Assembly: GCA_025331565.1 (NCBI GenBank)
Contig: JAFREQ010000009.1
Coordinates: 9,413,501-9,477,500, forward strand
Reading direction: 5' to 3'
Source: Holacanthus passer
Lineage: Eukaryota > Chordata > Actinopteri > Pomacanthidae
DNA: 64,000 nucleotides
Shown here: piece after piece, positions 1 through 11,700 of the stretch
Layout of the letters: each line of letters begins with the position of its first letter
How positions within the stretch are numbered: the stretch's first letter is position 1
The notes under the pieces: model-generated
Seen by the model: only the letters and a program-made list of their open reading frames with translations
Told to the model about the DNA's origin: nothing
Database searches by the model: none
Made by a program: the position numbers and the translations under genes

Positions 1-540
1 TATTTCAGTTGGCGTTCTGCTACTCAGAGACCCCAGCGCTACATGAAACTGGCAATGGTGAAGATTTGGACGGCATGCCATTCAAACGAAGTGTGGAGAG
101 AGGTCTGGCTATGTGAGACTAACATGCAACTGACAAGATCAGCTCAATAACGCGACAAGCCTTTTTTAAATGTGCATAACAAACTGGCAGTGTTCAGGAC
201 CTGGTGCTGGTCTTATATGAATTAGTTTTTATGTTAAAATGATGCTGCTTCAAGGCAGAAATCTCATCAAGGCTGAGACCTTTTGCTGATTAATCCATAA
301 TCCTTACTAATGACAAATAATTGGTGTTTTTTGCACAGTGAATACTAACCCAGAAAACTCCTGTGACGGGTATGAAACCACATTTTACCAGACTTCAATT
401 TGCTTCTTAGATAAATAAAAAATCTGCACACAAGAAAATCAGAATGGCTTATAGTTTAGTTTCTAACAAGCATTTTGCTGCTTTTTTGCAGATAAATTTT
501 TTTTTCTTTTTAAAGTTTTTTTTTTGAAAAACCCTCTGTT

Positions 541-895
541 CACTACCTGCCCAGCATTTAATGGCAGACAGATGTCATTTGCAACTAGCTGGTGAAGAAA
601 CCGTAGCATTTAGCAGCTAAAGAGCCAGATGGTGGTGACCAAAGCAGAGCTAAAAGGAGAGTTAATGTTGGATTTGCATTCGTCAGGTGAATAAAAACAA
701 GACTTTAAATGCTAATGTTACTCCTGGATATGCGAAGGAACCACTGTTTGCTAACATGATCTTAAAAGGAGACAGATACAGTTAGCAACTAGCTGATATT
801 TTTCTCTGGGAGCAGAGCTAAAGGGAGAGTGAATATCTGACTTTTATTTAGCAGATTGGCTGAAAAACGACTCCAAATTAATGCAAATTGAATGT
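541..895. repeat. Dispersed teleost repeat, first copy
   Basis: The segment shares phrases with 5290-5640: an 'actagctggtg' block, then 'tttagcagctaaagagccag' (614-633), then an 'aaaggagagt' block. A shorter third echo follows at about 780-850, with 'caactagctgatatt' and 'gagcagagctaaagggagag'. I recognise this wording as a common repeat of percomorph fish introns and spacers; I cannot name its class. Confidence 0.5.
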
Positions 896-2002
896 GTAAT
901 TAAGCCATTTGTCTGGTTTTAATCTGAGTCATAGAGAATGGGCCTATATTGTTTAACTTAATATAATATAATAACATTAAATCTGAAAGTGTTAAAAATT
1001 CTTTTAAAAAATCCCACTATTGAACTAATAAAAATTCTGATTAGTTCCAGTTAAAGTAAAAATCAAATATTTTGCTGTAGTTGGTGGAATGAAAAGAAGA
1101 AAATACATTAAAGGCTCAGTGCAACGGCTTAAAGACAAGAAAGTTATACAGTAAAGTTAGAAAAGGCATTTAAAAAGTCATTTGATGGAAGTTGACACAC
1201 AGCACACTCACTGCCTGAGAAGACAAGACAGGGGGAAATAACTTGCCCTTAAAAACAAAGGGGTAATAAAAAAAACAAAATATAACATATTTGAAAATTT
1301 AAGGCTGAGGTTACATTTTACACATATTGTTATGAATTTGATTTTATATAACAGTGGTGTTGAATGGAATTAATTTGGCAGTGATTCTATAATTTGCAAG
1401 CACTGTTTCATTTTGAATTTCGATCTTTGCATGTTGTACAAACTGTTACGTAGATGATAAATTATGCATGTACAGACAGTATGTACATATTGATCTTCTC
1501 GATTACATGCTGAGTATACCTGATGAAGATGTCATGTTGAAATGTTGTAATTGTACTAAATTGTACTTTTTGGGAGCATCTGTTCAGGGTGCAGAACTGA
1601 TATTGCATCTTTAACAAGATATTCCTCCCTGGACATTCATGCAGGTTAGAAATGAGTGCAGACGTGAGGAACAGTGCATATTCCCCTTTGGTGGATGCTT
1701 TTATCCACAGCACCTCATGCTACTTTTAGTGCATGCATATTTCAGAATGGCAGGCCCCAGTGTGAATCAAATCTAACCTTTACTTTGTAAGGATCATATC
1801 CTGTATGCACAGACAGAGCAAGAGCGGGGGGAGTAGGAATGGGTTCGTTGTGGTGGCTGCAGATAGACAGGATGTAGTGGTGTTGGCTGTTTATGTCGGC
1901 GCGTGTTATTCTCATGCTCCCAGTCCTCATGTCTCCTGACCTACTTCTCTGTGACGCTTGGTCACACAGTTCAAGCTCTTCCACAGGAGGGTCTCTCTGT
2001 AT

Positions 2003-2015
2003 GGGGGGGGGGGGG
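2003..2015 (+). repeat. Run of 13 G
   Basis: Thirteen consecutive G are directly visible. Such runs are length-polymorphic and error-prone in assemblies. Confidence 0.95.
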
Positions 2016-3545
2016 TGTCACAGTTGGATGACCATATCGTCTTTTTTCCTTTTGTTCACACTCCATCAGAATAGACAGGTCCTGTGTATGAGACAGGAAG
2101 GAGACAGATAAACAGTGAGTGTTTGGGTGTGAGGGACACAAGGAGAGCGAGAGGTAAACTGAGAAAGGGAGGGTGGATGAGCTTGCACTTACCAACTGGG
2201 CTTTTTAAAAGTATTTTCTGCATAAAATCTTGTTTGGCTGTTCTCTATTGCCAGACGATTTAAAACAGGAGTGACTGGCTTCATCATTCATGGTAGATGC
2301 TGCTCATAAGTAAACATCAAAATCATTTTTCAGACAACACGTCAATGCAAAGAAAATTCAACTGATAATATTTCAACCTGAGTGAAAATGTTGTGCTTAC
2401 AAGCTACTCAAATTTACATGAACACAGTGACGCAAAAAAAAACCCTGCTTCACATTTAATCTGGACACACAATAAGACTGAAGGCTTTTTGATAAACAGT
2501 TGTACTACTGCTTTGCTAAAGCTTGTAAAAGAGGACAATCAACTACAGCGTAAACATGTTAAAGTGTTTAAGCGCACTTGAGCAAGCACTCTTGTAATTT
2601 TTCTAGAAAGAACCACCAATATTTAAACCAGCTTACATGCAGTTCCTCTAATCACCACTAAATGTTGCTTCCAGTTAAACTGTATTGAAGTGACTGGGAA
2701 ATCCCCAATATTCTCTTGTGGAAAAAAGTTATCTATAATGTATTCAAACAAAAAGGCAAAGTCTTGAGAGTTAATTTGACTTGTTATTGATCCTGTCTGC
2801 TTGTAATTTCTTGGTTGCAAGTGATAAAATAGCTATGATCTATGAACAAAATTTCATATATAATGCACATTTTTTTCAGTCCCCATTTGAACAACTAGTT
2901 CATGAAAGCTTTTCAGATTTGTTTGTTAGCATGAAAAGTTGGCTACTATCAAGAGCTTCTCAAAGCTGGTGCTTTTTTCCCTAAAACCTCATCAACTGAA
3001 AATCCAAATAAAAGCCTGCTCTGTTTAATAAAGCAAACTGTGAAAGTTTTAGCGCAGAAACACTACGCAATGCGCTGAGCAGTAAAAACTTTTGAGAACG
3101 TCGTTAAGATAAAAAGAAAGTCTACATTACGAGCTAAAATACGATTCTACAAATCCACAAATGAATATAATGTCTTCCAAAGTCAGACAAAGTTGTTATG
3201 ATAGACAAAAGACCCACAAAGTTCAGCCTTGAGATTTTAGGAGACTGCTGATAAACAAATATGGACCATGTATATTTTATGCTTTGATTATACATTAAGG
3301 AGACATGAGAGACAAAGAAGGTCCAACAGTGAAAATTATTCAGGCACAAGTGCTTAATTTGACAGAATATAATTGCAGCTCTTGCATTTTGCACCCCCTC
3401 TGCGTGCGATATTAGCTCTCAAAGGATGTCGAGCCACTGACCCCCTTTGACTTGTTGCTACCGCCACTTCATTATCTCCTCTGTCACTTTGTTTTTTTCA
3501 CCCCCTGTCCATCCCTCCGTCCCTCCCGCTCTCGCTCTCCCTCAG

Positions 3546-3671
3546 CTGGAAGTGGCTGCCCTGGGTTGCAGGCCTCGCAGCAGGCTCCCATGACTGGAAG
3601 CTTTAATGCTGCTGCTATTTCAAGCCCTCTGATGTCATGTGAAGGAGGGGCCGGCCCTCATCCTCGGAGCG
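3546..3671 (+). other. Candidate exon of an unrecognised gene
   Basis: A long pyrimidine tract (about 3490-3545) ends in CTCAG, and 126 bases later there is a strong GTGAGT donor, so the sequence looks like a real internal exon. One frame is open throughout and contains an ATG at 3590 in a weak context. It encodes 27 residues from that ATG and ends in phase 1. The phase fits the candidate exon at 10509. I do not recognise the peptide, which is rich in Ser, Ala, Gly and Pro. It could instead be a non-coding exon or a chance splice-like pattern in a GC-rich patch. Confidence 0.3.
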
Positions 3672-3877
3672 GTGAGTCAGAGCCAGAGAGGGAGGGAGGA
3701 TGAGAGGAGAGTCGGCGAGGAAGAGGTACACAGCATCCAAACAACAATGGTGGTACAGTGTTTGTTCCCAATGTTGTCACCTGGGAAATGGCAAAGTGTA
3801 CATGTCATGGAAAAGAGCAACACAAGTGACAACCAGCAACTACATACTGGTGTAACTGGGCTGATTTATCAAAGAGT

Positions 3878-3879
<2 letters not shown>

Positions 3880-3909
<30 letters not shown>
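3880..3909. repeat. (AT)n microsatellite
   Basis: About 15 uninterrupted AT dinucleotides are directly visible. Confidence 0.95.
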
Positions 3910-3913
<4 letters not shown>

Positions 3914-5289
3914 CCAGTCGGTTTTTTTGATTAAGGTTCCTCACTGATCACAGCTTAATTAAACAGTCACTTAAGTTCCAGTTTTATTTTTTAAGATGAT
4001 TAGATGTTTAGCAATAGTTTGTCACATTTTTAGTATTATCAGAAATATAACAATAAATATTTCTAAATATTTTAATTTGTTATAATATAATTCATTTGTG
4101 ATTTCTGATGTTTTAAATCGAGTTTTTTCTGACTTGTTAAATGTTGCTTTTCCTCTGAATTTCACAGTACATTAATTCTACATTTGAATAATTAAAGCTT
4201 TTCCACTTTACTCATTTGTGATCTTTGATGACATTTTTACATATTTTTTTGCTATATTTATGATTTGAATGATGTTTTATTCTAGAATCCCTTCATATAT
4301 TATGGTGTGTAATTCTGCATTTACACAAAGCTTTTCCAGGAATATAATTCTGGGAAAGACATTGAAAACTTTGGAACTAAAATCATCAGTCACTCAAATG
4401 TGAGCTAAAAATTGGCATAAATGCAGGGTTTTGATGGCTATAGTACACAAAGTACTGGCTTTCCTAAACTGTAATTGGTTACATCTTTTTATTCACTACA
4501 TCATAAAAACATAACTAGTTCCTTTCTGCTTAAGAGGAAATCAAATTTCAGGTTTTCTGTCCAACCAAACAAACGTCTTTGGTTGTGCATCAGCCTCCAA
4601 ATAACATTTGGTGTTATCGTCATGGGCAGAAAACAGACACAGGAACTGAAGGAGATGTTGTTTTTCTCCTGTCTCCCTGAGTGATGTCATCCCCATTCAG
4701 ACTCTGCCTACACAAAGTCGTGGCAGCGCTCAGCATCCACTGTCACCATGGCTACAACACTGCATCTGCCATACACCCCTCCACCGCACCACCGGGCGCC
4801 ACACGAGCCACCATTGGTCAGCATCTCAGGCTGACAGGCGTATCTTCCAATGAGAGAAGGAGTGAGTGATGTCATTGAAAGGACAGGGCTGAAGCAGAGA
4901 TGTGGATCCAAACGCAGAGTGTCAGAGATCTTATGCTGACGCACCAACTTAACAAGGGAGGCTGTCACATTAGCAGTTATCTCTTTGAAAGGAACAGGTG
5001 AGGGCGGACGTCAGAGGTCTGAGATGTTTAACAGCCGTCTGGAGCTGCTACCAGTCTCCTTTTAGGACTAATATAACCAATTAAACCAAGGCTGATGATG
5101 ATACAAGGCGTTTCTACATGCAGTTTGACACAGATAACCCTTCTGTCCCCATAATCAAATATAAACAGCACAAAGAAAAAAGTACCTGGTAAGACTAAAC
5201 AATAGTGGTCATGATCTGTGCAGTGTTACATTTATAATATATAAAACATAAGCTTAAAAATTATATTATCAATATTATAAGTTAAAGCT

Positions 5290-5930
5290 GGTCCAATCAA
5301 TATTTTTGCTTTAGAAGTTGATGTGAAAGTTGTCACAAACCCACATCCAACGCTGCAGTCCCCCTCAGCTCCATGGAGCATTTTAGTGTCTTTAAGCTCA
5401 TTGTTTTGGTTTTCTTGCCCACAACTTTATCGTACAGTTCACTCCCATCAATGCCATGTCCAGCACCAGACGGCGGACAGACAATGTTAGTGACTAGCTG
5501 GTGGACTTTAGCAGCTAAAAAGCCAGATGTTTGTCTCAGGAGTTGGTTGAGACCAAACCAGAGCAAAAAGGAGAGTCAACATTGGACCCGCCCTGGTAGC
5601 GACTTGTCAATCGCAAGGTGGCCCAACCCACAACATACCCTGCTTTATTGTCTATTGTTTACTCTAAATAGGACCATAATTCACAAAATGAACATCCTGC
5701 TGTGTTGAAGAAGAGTTGAATCTAATGACTGAGACAATAAACTAATTAGGAAAATGTTTACTGAGGTAATAAATCAAGTGAGAAGTAGGGTCATTTTCTC
5801 AAAGATTACATATAATTGGACTTCTTTTTGCAACCGGTGGAGTTGCCGCCCTGCTGTTCATTAGAAAAAATGCAGGTTTAAGGCAATTCCACATTGGCTT
5901 TACTTTTCAGAAATGGATTCTCCATCGACT
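5290..5930. repeat. Dispersed teleost repeat, long copy
   Basis: The first half (about 5290-5600) contains 'ctccatggagcattttagtg', 'tttagcagctaaaaagccag' and 'aaaggagagtcaacattgg', matching 541-895. The second half (about 5610-5930) has 'accctgctttattgtctatt', 'tactgaggtaataaatcaag' and 'acttctttttgcaaccggtg', which I recognise as another common percomorph repeat. The adjacency suggests a composite element or nested insertion. Weak open frames inside are not genes. Confidence 0.55.
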
Positions 5931-8060
5931 ATTTACTGACAACAGGAGCAACAAATCAAATGATGATTGAAATCTCAGAACTGCCAGACACCATTAGGTG
6001 CCAGTGGGGAAAAGTTTTTTGGGTAAAAAATTTGGGTGAACAAACCCTTTTAAAAAAAAACTTCAATTTGCGACTTTCTTGTATGTAACATTTTCTTTCC
6101 TTTTCGATTACTATTTACTGCTGCAGCTGCCCAATTTTCTTGCAGTAATCATGATATTTTGTTTGATCTCCTTGTGCCTGATGTGTGGAAAGGTCTGGTG
6201 GATTATTAAGAGGCCATTTTGATAATTCCCTGCAGCCCCTTTCACAAAGAAAAGCCAGTAAAAATATCATTTGGAAAAGCAGCGTTGTTGATTTCAAACC
6301 CTTTCATGTTGTCCGTTGAAAGCCATCAAATTGCCTGGATCGTCCCTTTCACACACAAAGCCAGCAGCCGTCTTTGTTTCTCATTGACGCAGAAGCATCA
6401 AGACTGTTTACTTTGCTTTTTAGTAAAAGTAAAGTGGAATTTACTTGAAAGCGCACTGGAACAGACGAGAACGTAATCACAAATTCAAACTGCAGTTACA
6501 GTTCATTTAGGAGACGAGTCCCCGGTGAAGCTGCTTATGATTCAGCCCCACCTTTGAAACAGCTTGTACCATGGGTGAAATGTGTTGTGAAGTGATACGT
6601 TGTGCTGTTTACTGCAGCTCAGAAGCATAAAAATGATTTAGATGTTCTGAACAGCCTCATTACAGGTGCTCAAGTTTACAATAACTTGTTATCAGGATGC
6701 AGTTGCACCAGTTTAAACTTCAAACTGACCTGAGTTATAGGCCAACTCAAGTGGGCAACACTTTAGTTGCAGTCTCATATTTAACATTTATAAGCAATAT
6801 ATAAATATTGAATACTGCTAACTCTGAAACACAGGCATACTTTTCTACATAGGTAGAGATTACCTGTTACATAATATTAATACCATCAGTGATTGCATAA
6901 ATACCTTGAAACACACATTTCTCCACGTGTGCATATACACATCCAACTAAATTACACCAGCATTTACAAAGAACAGGCAGTGAAATTCAATATATCATTT
7001 TGCTTCCTAAAACTTTGTATTATTTTTATCCTTTTCCTAAAAAGCACAGCATTAGTTTAAAAAACTCAATCTAACGGCATATTAGCAGAATTAATACAGC
7101 GGTGACATGTTGTCATGTATCACTAAATGATTTTCAGTTAAAAGCTCTAAATTGCTTTTAACTGCTTCTGAATCTGACTCAGTAGAGATTTGTCACAAGC
7201 ACATAATCCACAAAAGTATCTGTACAGGAGCTTTTCTGATAGTGGAGAGTTTCTCTGGCTCACTCCAGCATCTCTCTCTGGACTGTGTAACATCATAAAT
7301 GTTTTAGATTAAAAAGCTACAGCTGGGATGTAGCTCAAATAAACCCTTTGCCCTTGCTGTGGTGTAGAGAGGAAGGGAGTGTTGAGAGTCACGGATTACC
7401 TCCTTTTCCAGGATGGGTGATTCATTTCCTTGTCTTAAAAAGTAACAAGTGATCTCTATTACTTTCAAAACAGTTTCAATGAAATGGTTGCTGCATGTAA
7501 AATGGAGGGTGGCCCTGTGAAATGAAAGCAGACGGACATCGGATGGTTGTAATTTGGAAAAAGCAAGATATGAAAAGGCCTGAACGCTGATGTTGACAGC
7601 AGGTCCCTCGGGGGCCTGTAAGACTGAAGGTTGGAGGCTTGTTTGGGCTCTGGTGGCAACATCTTTATGAAAGCCAGGCATTTTTTTTTTTTGGGCCAAA
7701 CCAACAGCTGAGAGAAGTTATGTTATTCACTGTTAAAGCCAAATGAGAATGAATTAGGTGCCTAATCAAAGGTAATTTGAACTACTATTCAACACAATGC
7801 TGCATTTAGGGCAGGACCACAAACCTAAAAAAAATGTGTATTGAGTACTGGAAATTTTTATGCTTTGGTTTTATATTTTGGTCTAATTCTTGGTCTTGCT
7901 TGCTTCCTTTTTAATAAAATATTTCTTGATGTAAATTGGAACTTTGGACTAGCTAAATGCTAACATTGAATTAGCACTAAAGTCACAACGCAGGTTGTCT
8001 GATGAAATGTCATTAATTTTAAAGATTCGTTTTCTGTTGGTCATATTTAAATTTTGAGCT

Positions 8061-8361
8061 GATGGTGGCACTAAGTGAAAAGTCAGGGGATCACCAAAGC
8101 TTTTACAAGTCATCCTGATGGGAACGTGAATGTCGGTACCAAACACCGTGGGAATCCATCCATTAGCTGTTGAGACATTTCACTAAAATCACAAATGTCA
8201 GCCTCACGGTGGAGCTAGATGAAAAGTCGGGGGATCACCAAAGTCAGTGGCATTCATCCACTGGGAACCATAAACGTCTGTACCAAATTTCCTGGCAATT
8301 CATCCAACAGATATTGAGATATTTCAGTCTGGACCAAAGCGGTGGAGCGACTGATGGAGAA
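8061..8361. repeat. Tandem pair of a ~145-bp teleost repeat unit
   Basis: Two diverged units lie head to tail. Both contain a 'gtgaaaagtcaggggatcac' type block (second copy 'atgaaaagtcgggggatcac'), then 'catcc..tgggaac', then 'accaaa..tggcaat.catcca', then 'ttgaga.atttca'. The offset between units is about 145 bases. The unit is a familiar teleost dispersed repeat that commonly occurs as tandem copies. Confidence 0.65.
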
Positions 8362-9530
8362 TGACATGAAGCTGGCATAGTGCTAAAACATAGTATGTAC
8401 TGTCCTGAATGAAAAGAACATTGAGAATAAGGACAGAAATTCCAAATTTCCAATGACAGTATCATGATTGAGTTTTAAAAAGGCTAATGATGATGATGTT
8501 TAAAAATCTGGAGGATGCTGCTGAACTAGACAGCGAGTAAGAGGCTACTGCTGAGTAACTCTCCACACAACATACACCCACTCTGTTCCCCTACAGTATC
8601 TCCGCCGATGTCTATTCTCAATGGTCGACTTCAAAAGGAGGCCTGGAAATAAAAAGTGAGAATGAGAGGGGAGAGATGACGATGTTGTGCACAGGCTCGC
8701 ATTACAATTTTATGCACGTACACTGAGAGATTTCTGGTCAATTTTTATTACAGTACTGAAGAGGAAGGGTGAGGACTTAACTTTATAAAGACTGTGTCCT
8801 CTACTTGGCCTTTTATATATATGAGATACAACTGGATCCAAGCAGGACCAATGATTGGAAGTATCCCATAACTGTGTACATGATACCTAGTAAGTGCGAT
8901 TATCGAAGACAGCTGTTGCTGCCTATTAAAGTCAGATTACTGAAACTACAAGTTGTCCAGAGGGCAAATGCTGAACAATTTTCTGATCTTCCTGTTAGAG
9001 TCAAAAACAGGATCCCTCTCAACATAAATTTTAAAGGAACAGTTTGTTAATTTTTGGAGTAATATGCTTATTGGCTTTCTGGCAGAGGTAGATGAGGAGA
9101 TCAATACAGCCAGGAGCGAAGTTGTAAGACTGGAGCTAATAAAGCTTCCTTCAAACCTCCTTTTCATTTGCTGAATTCTGTTTGAAAAAGACCACGTTTA
9201 GCTGTGAAATGATGCTGGTTTTGTGAATTTAAGCTTGAACAGTAAACCTGAGCACTGCATAAATTAGATGTGATCAGAAATTGTTGTGTCAGGATTTTCT
9301 CCAGAACATATTTTGGAAGTTTATTTACTGGTGTAATCATTAGGCTTTAAGTAACTATGTAAATTGTAAATTGCAATGGTTCATTTTTGAACACTGCAAA
9401 TACTCAGCAAGGCTTTACTCTGCAGATCGACGAAAACTCAGCTTTCAGAAGCTGTACAGCTCCTCAAGACATAAATGCAATGATGTGCAAATCTTTTTGA
9501 CTTCTGTTCAATTGAACACACTAGAATACA

Positions 9531-9753
9531 CCAAACACTTACCGAGTGCTGTTAACAGAAAAGGTGCTGTAACACCGTGGTAAACACGGCTCTGTACCAA
9601 CTTTTGACAAAAAAACAACAACATTTATCAACAAGTTTATCAGTTTTAGCAATAAATATCTTGTCTTTATGCTGTATTCAGTCGAATATAGGTGGAAAGG
9701 GATTTGCAAAATGTTGAATTGAATCATTGAAACCTTTTTGGAATCAGGGTTGT
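9531..9753 (+). mobile_element. Decayed Tc1/mariner-like transposon fragment
   Basis: The right edge carries the complement of an AACCCTGATTCC terminal motif (9741-9752), the same end as at 23590. Inside, one plus-strand frame ends with residues 'SAVNRKGAVTPW' and a stop at 9581-9583, which resembles the C-terminal tail of fish Tc1-like transposases. After the stop comes a plausible 3' UTR and terminal repeat. Only the last ~18 codons survive, so the element is dead. Confidence 0.5.
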
Positions 9754-10165
9754 AGATCAACAACACATTCGGTTGGCAGTGATCAAGTTCAAACATACAA
9801 CAAAAAAACCACAAAGCAACTTACTGTAAAATCTCACTTTTGTCTTTAATATCAACAAAAACATGTGTGGCTTCCTCTTGGGAACCAAAGAGGCTGAGAG
9901 ACAAAGTCATTTCTGATTACGCTCCATCAGCAGAGAAAGACCATGAGATGTGATCGAAAGCTTCAGGAAAAGCTGGTGGACCTTGAGTTCATATATGTTT
10001 GGTCATACTCTTCTTTCCAAGGTCAAAAATTAACTTTCACATTCAAAATATGTTTCATTTGGGTATAACCAAAAACTTTATCAATACAAACAAAAAACTG
10101 TAAAAAACGAAATATCAAAAGCATCATGACACTATATATTACAAAGCTGCTGTATTGATCGACAC

Positions 10166-10192
10166 TACAGGTGTATCTAATAAACTAGTAAC
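10166..10192. repeat. Fragment of an inverted-repeat element end
   Basis: The phrase 'ggtgtatctaataaactagt' resembles the ends of the element at 40120-40637 and the familiar fish repeat end '..cctaataaactggcaactg'. No partner end is visible nearby. Confidence 0.4.
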
Positions 10193-10508
10193 TATTTTTA
10201 GCCGTGTCTTGGCTTTAACACTTAAGTGCATTATGTGAGCAACTTGCTGCCTAAAGTTACAGTTTGCTTGTCACTCCCCAGTCTCTAAGAACCAAAGACC
10301 TCAATTATTCATTCAATTAGTAACTTACAACCTGCTGGAAGTCATTTTATGCCGCTGTGCTGACAGGACAGTTGGGAAAACGAATGACTTTGCCATCACG
10401 CTGCAGCTCAGTTTTAGCACTCCATGTGTGAAAAGGATAATCGTGTAGGTCTGCAACTTGAGTTTTGGAGGGCACCAACTTCATTTTCCACCTCTCGTAT
10501 TTACACAG

Positions 10509-10680
10509 CTTCAGCTCACTCAGGCGGGGGAGACACCGAGGACACTCGAGGGTGTATTCATTCAGGTAAAAGCCCAAAGCTTGGCAGCTGCTGCCAAGAG
10601 CACAGCTAAATAATGAGGCTCGAGTGGAGCAGCATTAGGGCGATAACCAAGCATCCAATAAATTATGTGTTATGTGACAC
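10509..10680 (+). other. Candidate terminal exon of an unrecognised gene
   Basis: A pyrimidine-containing tract ending TTTACACAG precedes this segment. Joined in phase 1 to the candidate exon at 3546-3671, the frame stays open for 33 codons (including the split codon) and stops at 10607-10609. An AATAAA lies at 10657-10662, 48 bases after the stop. The product would be about 60 residues and resembles nothing I know. A weaker GTAAAA donor at 10566 would give an internal exon instead. No expression evidence exists in the sequence. Confidence 0.25.
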
Positions 10681-11290
10681 AAGGGTGCTATCACCAATAC
10701 CGCCGTTTCACCGGTGTAACAAGGATCTTAAAAGAAATGATCCTGCTGTTTCTTGCAACTACATGCCTGTTTTTGCAGATTCAACTCTCCAACCATAAAA
10801 GCTCTTACATTTGCTGTTCTGAGCATCTGCTCTTTCAGGTGTTTGCAGGAAACATTTCTAGTGTATAAGAGACTAGAATTGCTGCATCTATCAATCAAGA
10901 TGCAGTTTTCATCCATGTCTGTCCAGACTAATATAATCTATGGAGTGAAGGGATTTAATAAAAGGTATTAAATGTACTTTTGGGCAAAATGGACGTTTTT
11001 ATTATACTGACAGTGAATAATTTCCAGTGAGAAACATGCTGTCTTCACTTAGAGACTATTTTTACAGAGGAGTACAGAGGACTGATAGAGAGCTTCATCA
11101 TATGATGCAACCACAATCACCTGAAGCTCAATATCAGCAAAACCAATGAGGCTCTGTTGGATTATTGCTGTAGATCTGTTAGTGTGTAAAAAACACAACA
11201 ACTGATTCTGATAAGAACACAAAGTTGTGATCATGACAGTAGACAATGCGTCAAATACGGATGTTGCTGCAAAGAAGCTACAGATTCTAA

Positions 11291-11700
11291 AATATGGACA
11301 CTTCACACACATCTTCAACCTGGCAGCACAGAAGATCTATACAATCACCACAGTTCCAAGGTGGGAACCCAAGATTAGGGTCACAGCTTCAGAATCAGAC
11401 CAAATATGAAATATAGTCACAATCTGCCCTTCTGTTCCTGAGTTATGGTGTTGAATAATGGCCAGAAATCTTTTCATTGTTTTATCCCATTAAACAATTT
11501 GTGTGAAATGTTTCAGAATTAGTTACGGCCAAAACATGTTTTGTAAGACTAAGTAGTCAAATTGGACATTTGTACCAGATGCAGTGAAATTCCCTTTCAG
11601 GCATTCCTGAGATATCGTGTTCACAAGAACAGGACAAAGGGACGGACTAACAGATGGACAACCCGAAAACATGATGCATCTGGCCAGCTGTCACCAGCGC
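11291..11700. repeat. Dispersed teleost repeat
   Basis: The segment contains 'tcctgagatatcgtgttcac', 'gggacggactaacagatgga' and 'acaacccgaaaacatgatgc', a phrase order I recognise from a very common fish intronic repeat. The left part ('ggtgggaacccaagattagg') may belong to the same copy. Short open frames within it are not genes. Confidence 0.6.

Noticed and set aside
2189..2241. Minus-strand micro-exon look-alike (TATGCAG ... GTAAGTGC)
   Set aside because: A segment of about 25 bases between weak acceptor and donor, with no neighbouring exon or conserved peptide.
7304..7699. 131-codon minus-strand open frame
   Set aside because: No start context, splice signals or family resemblance; length is possible by chance in 64 kb read in six frames.
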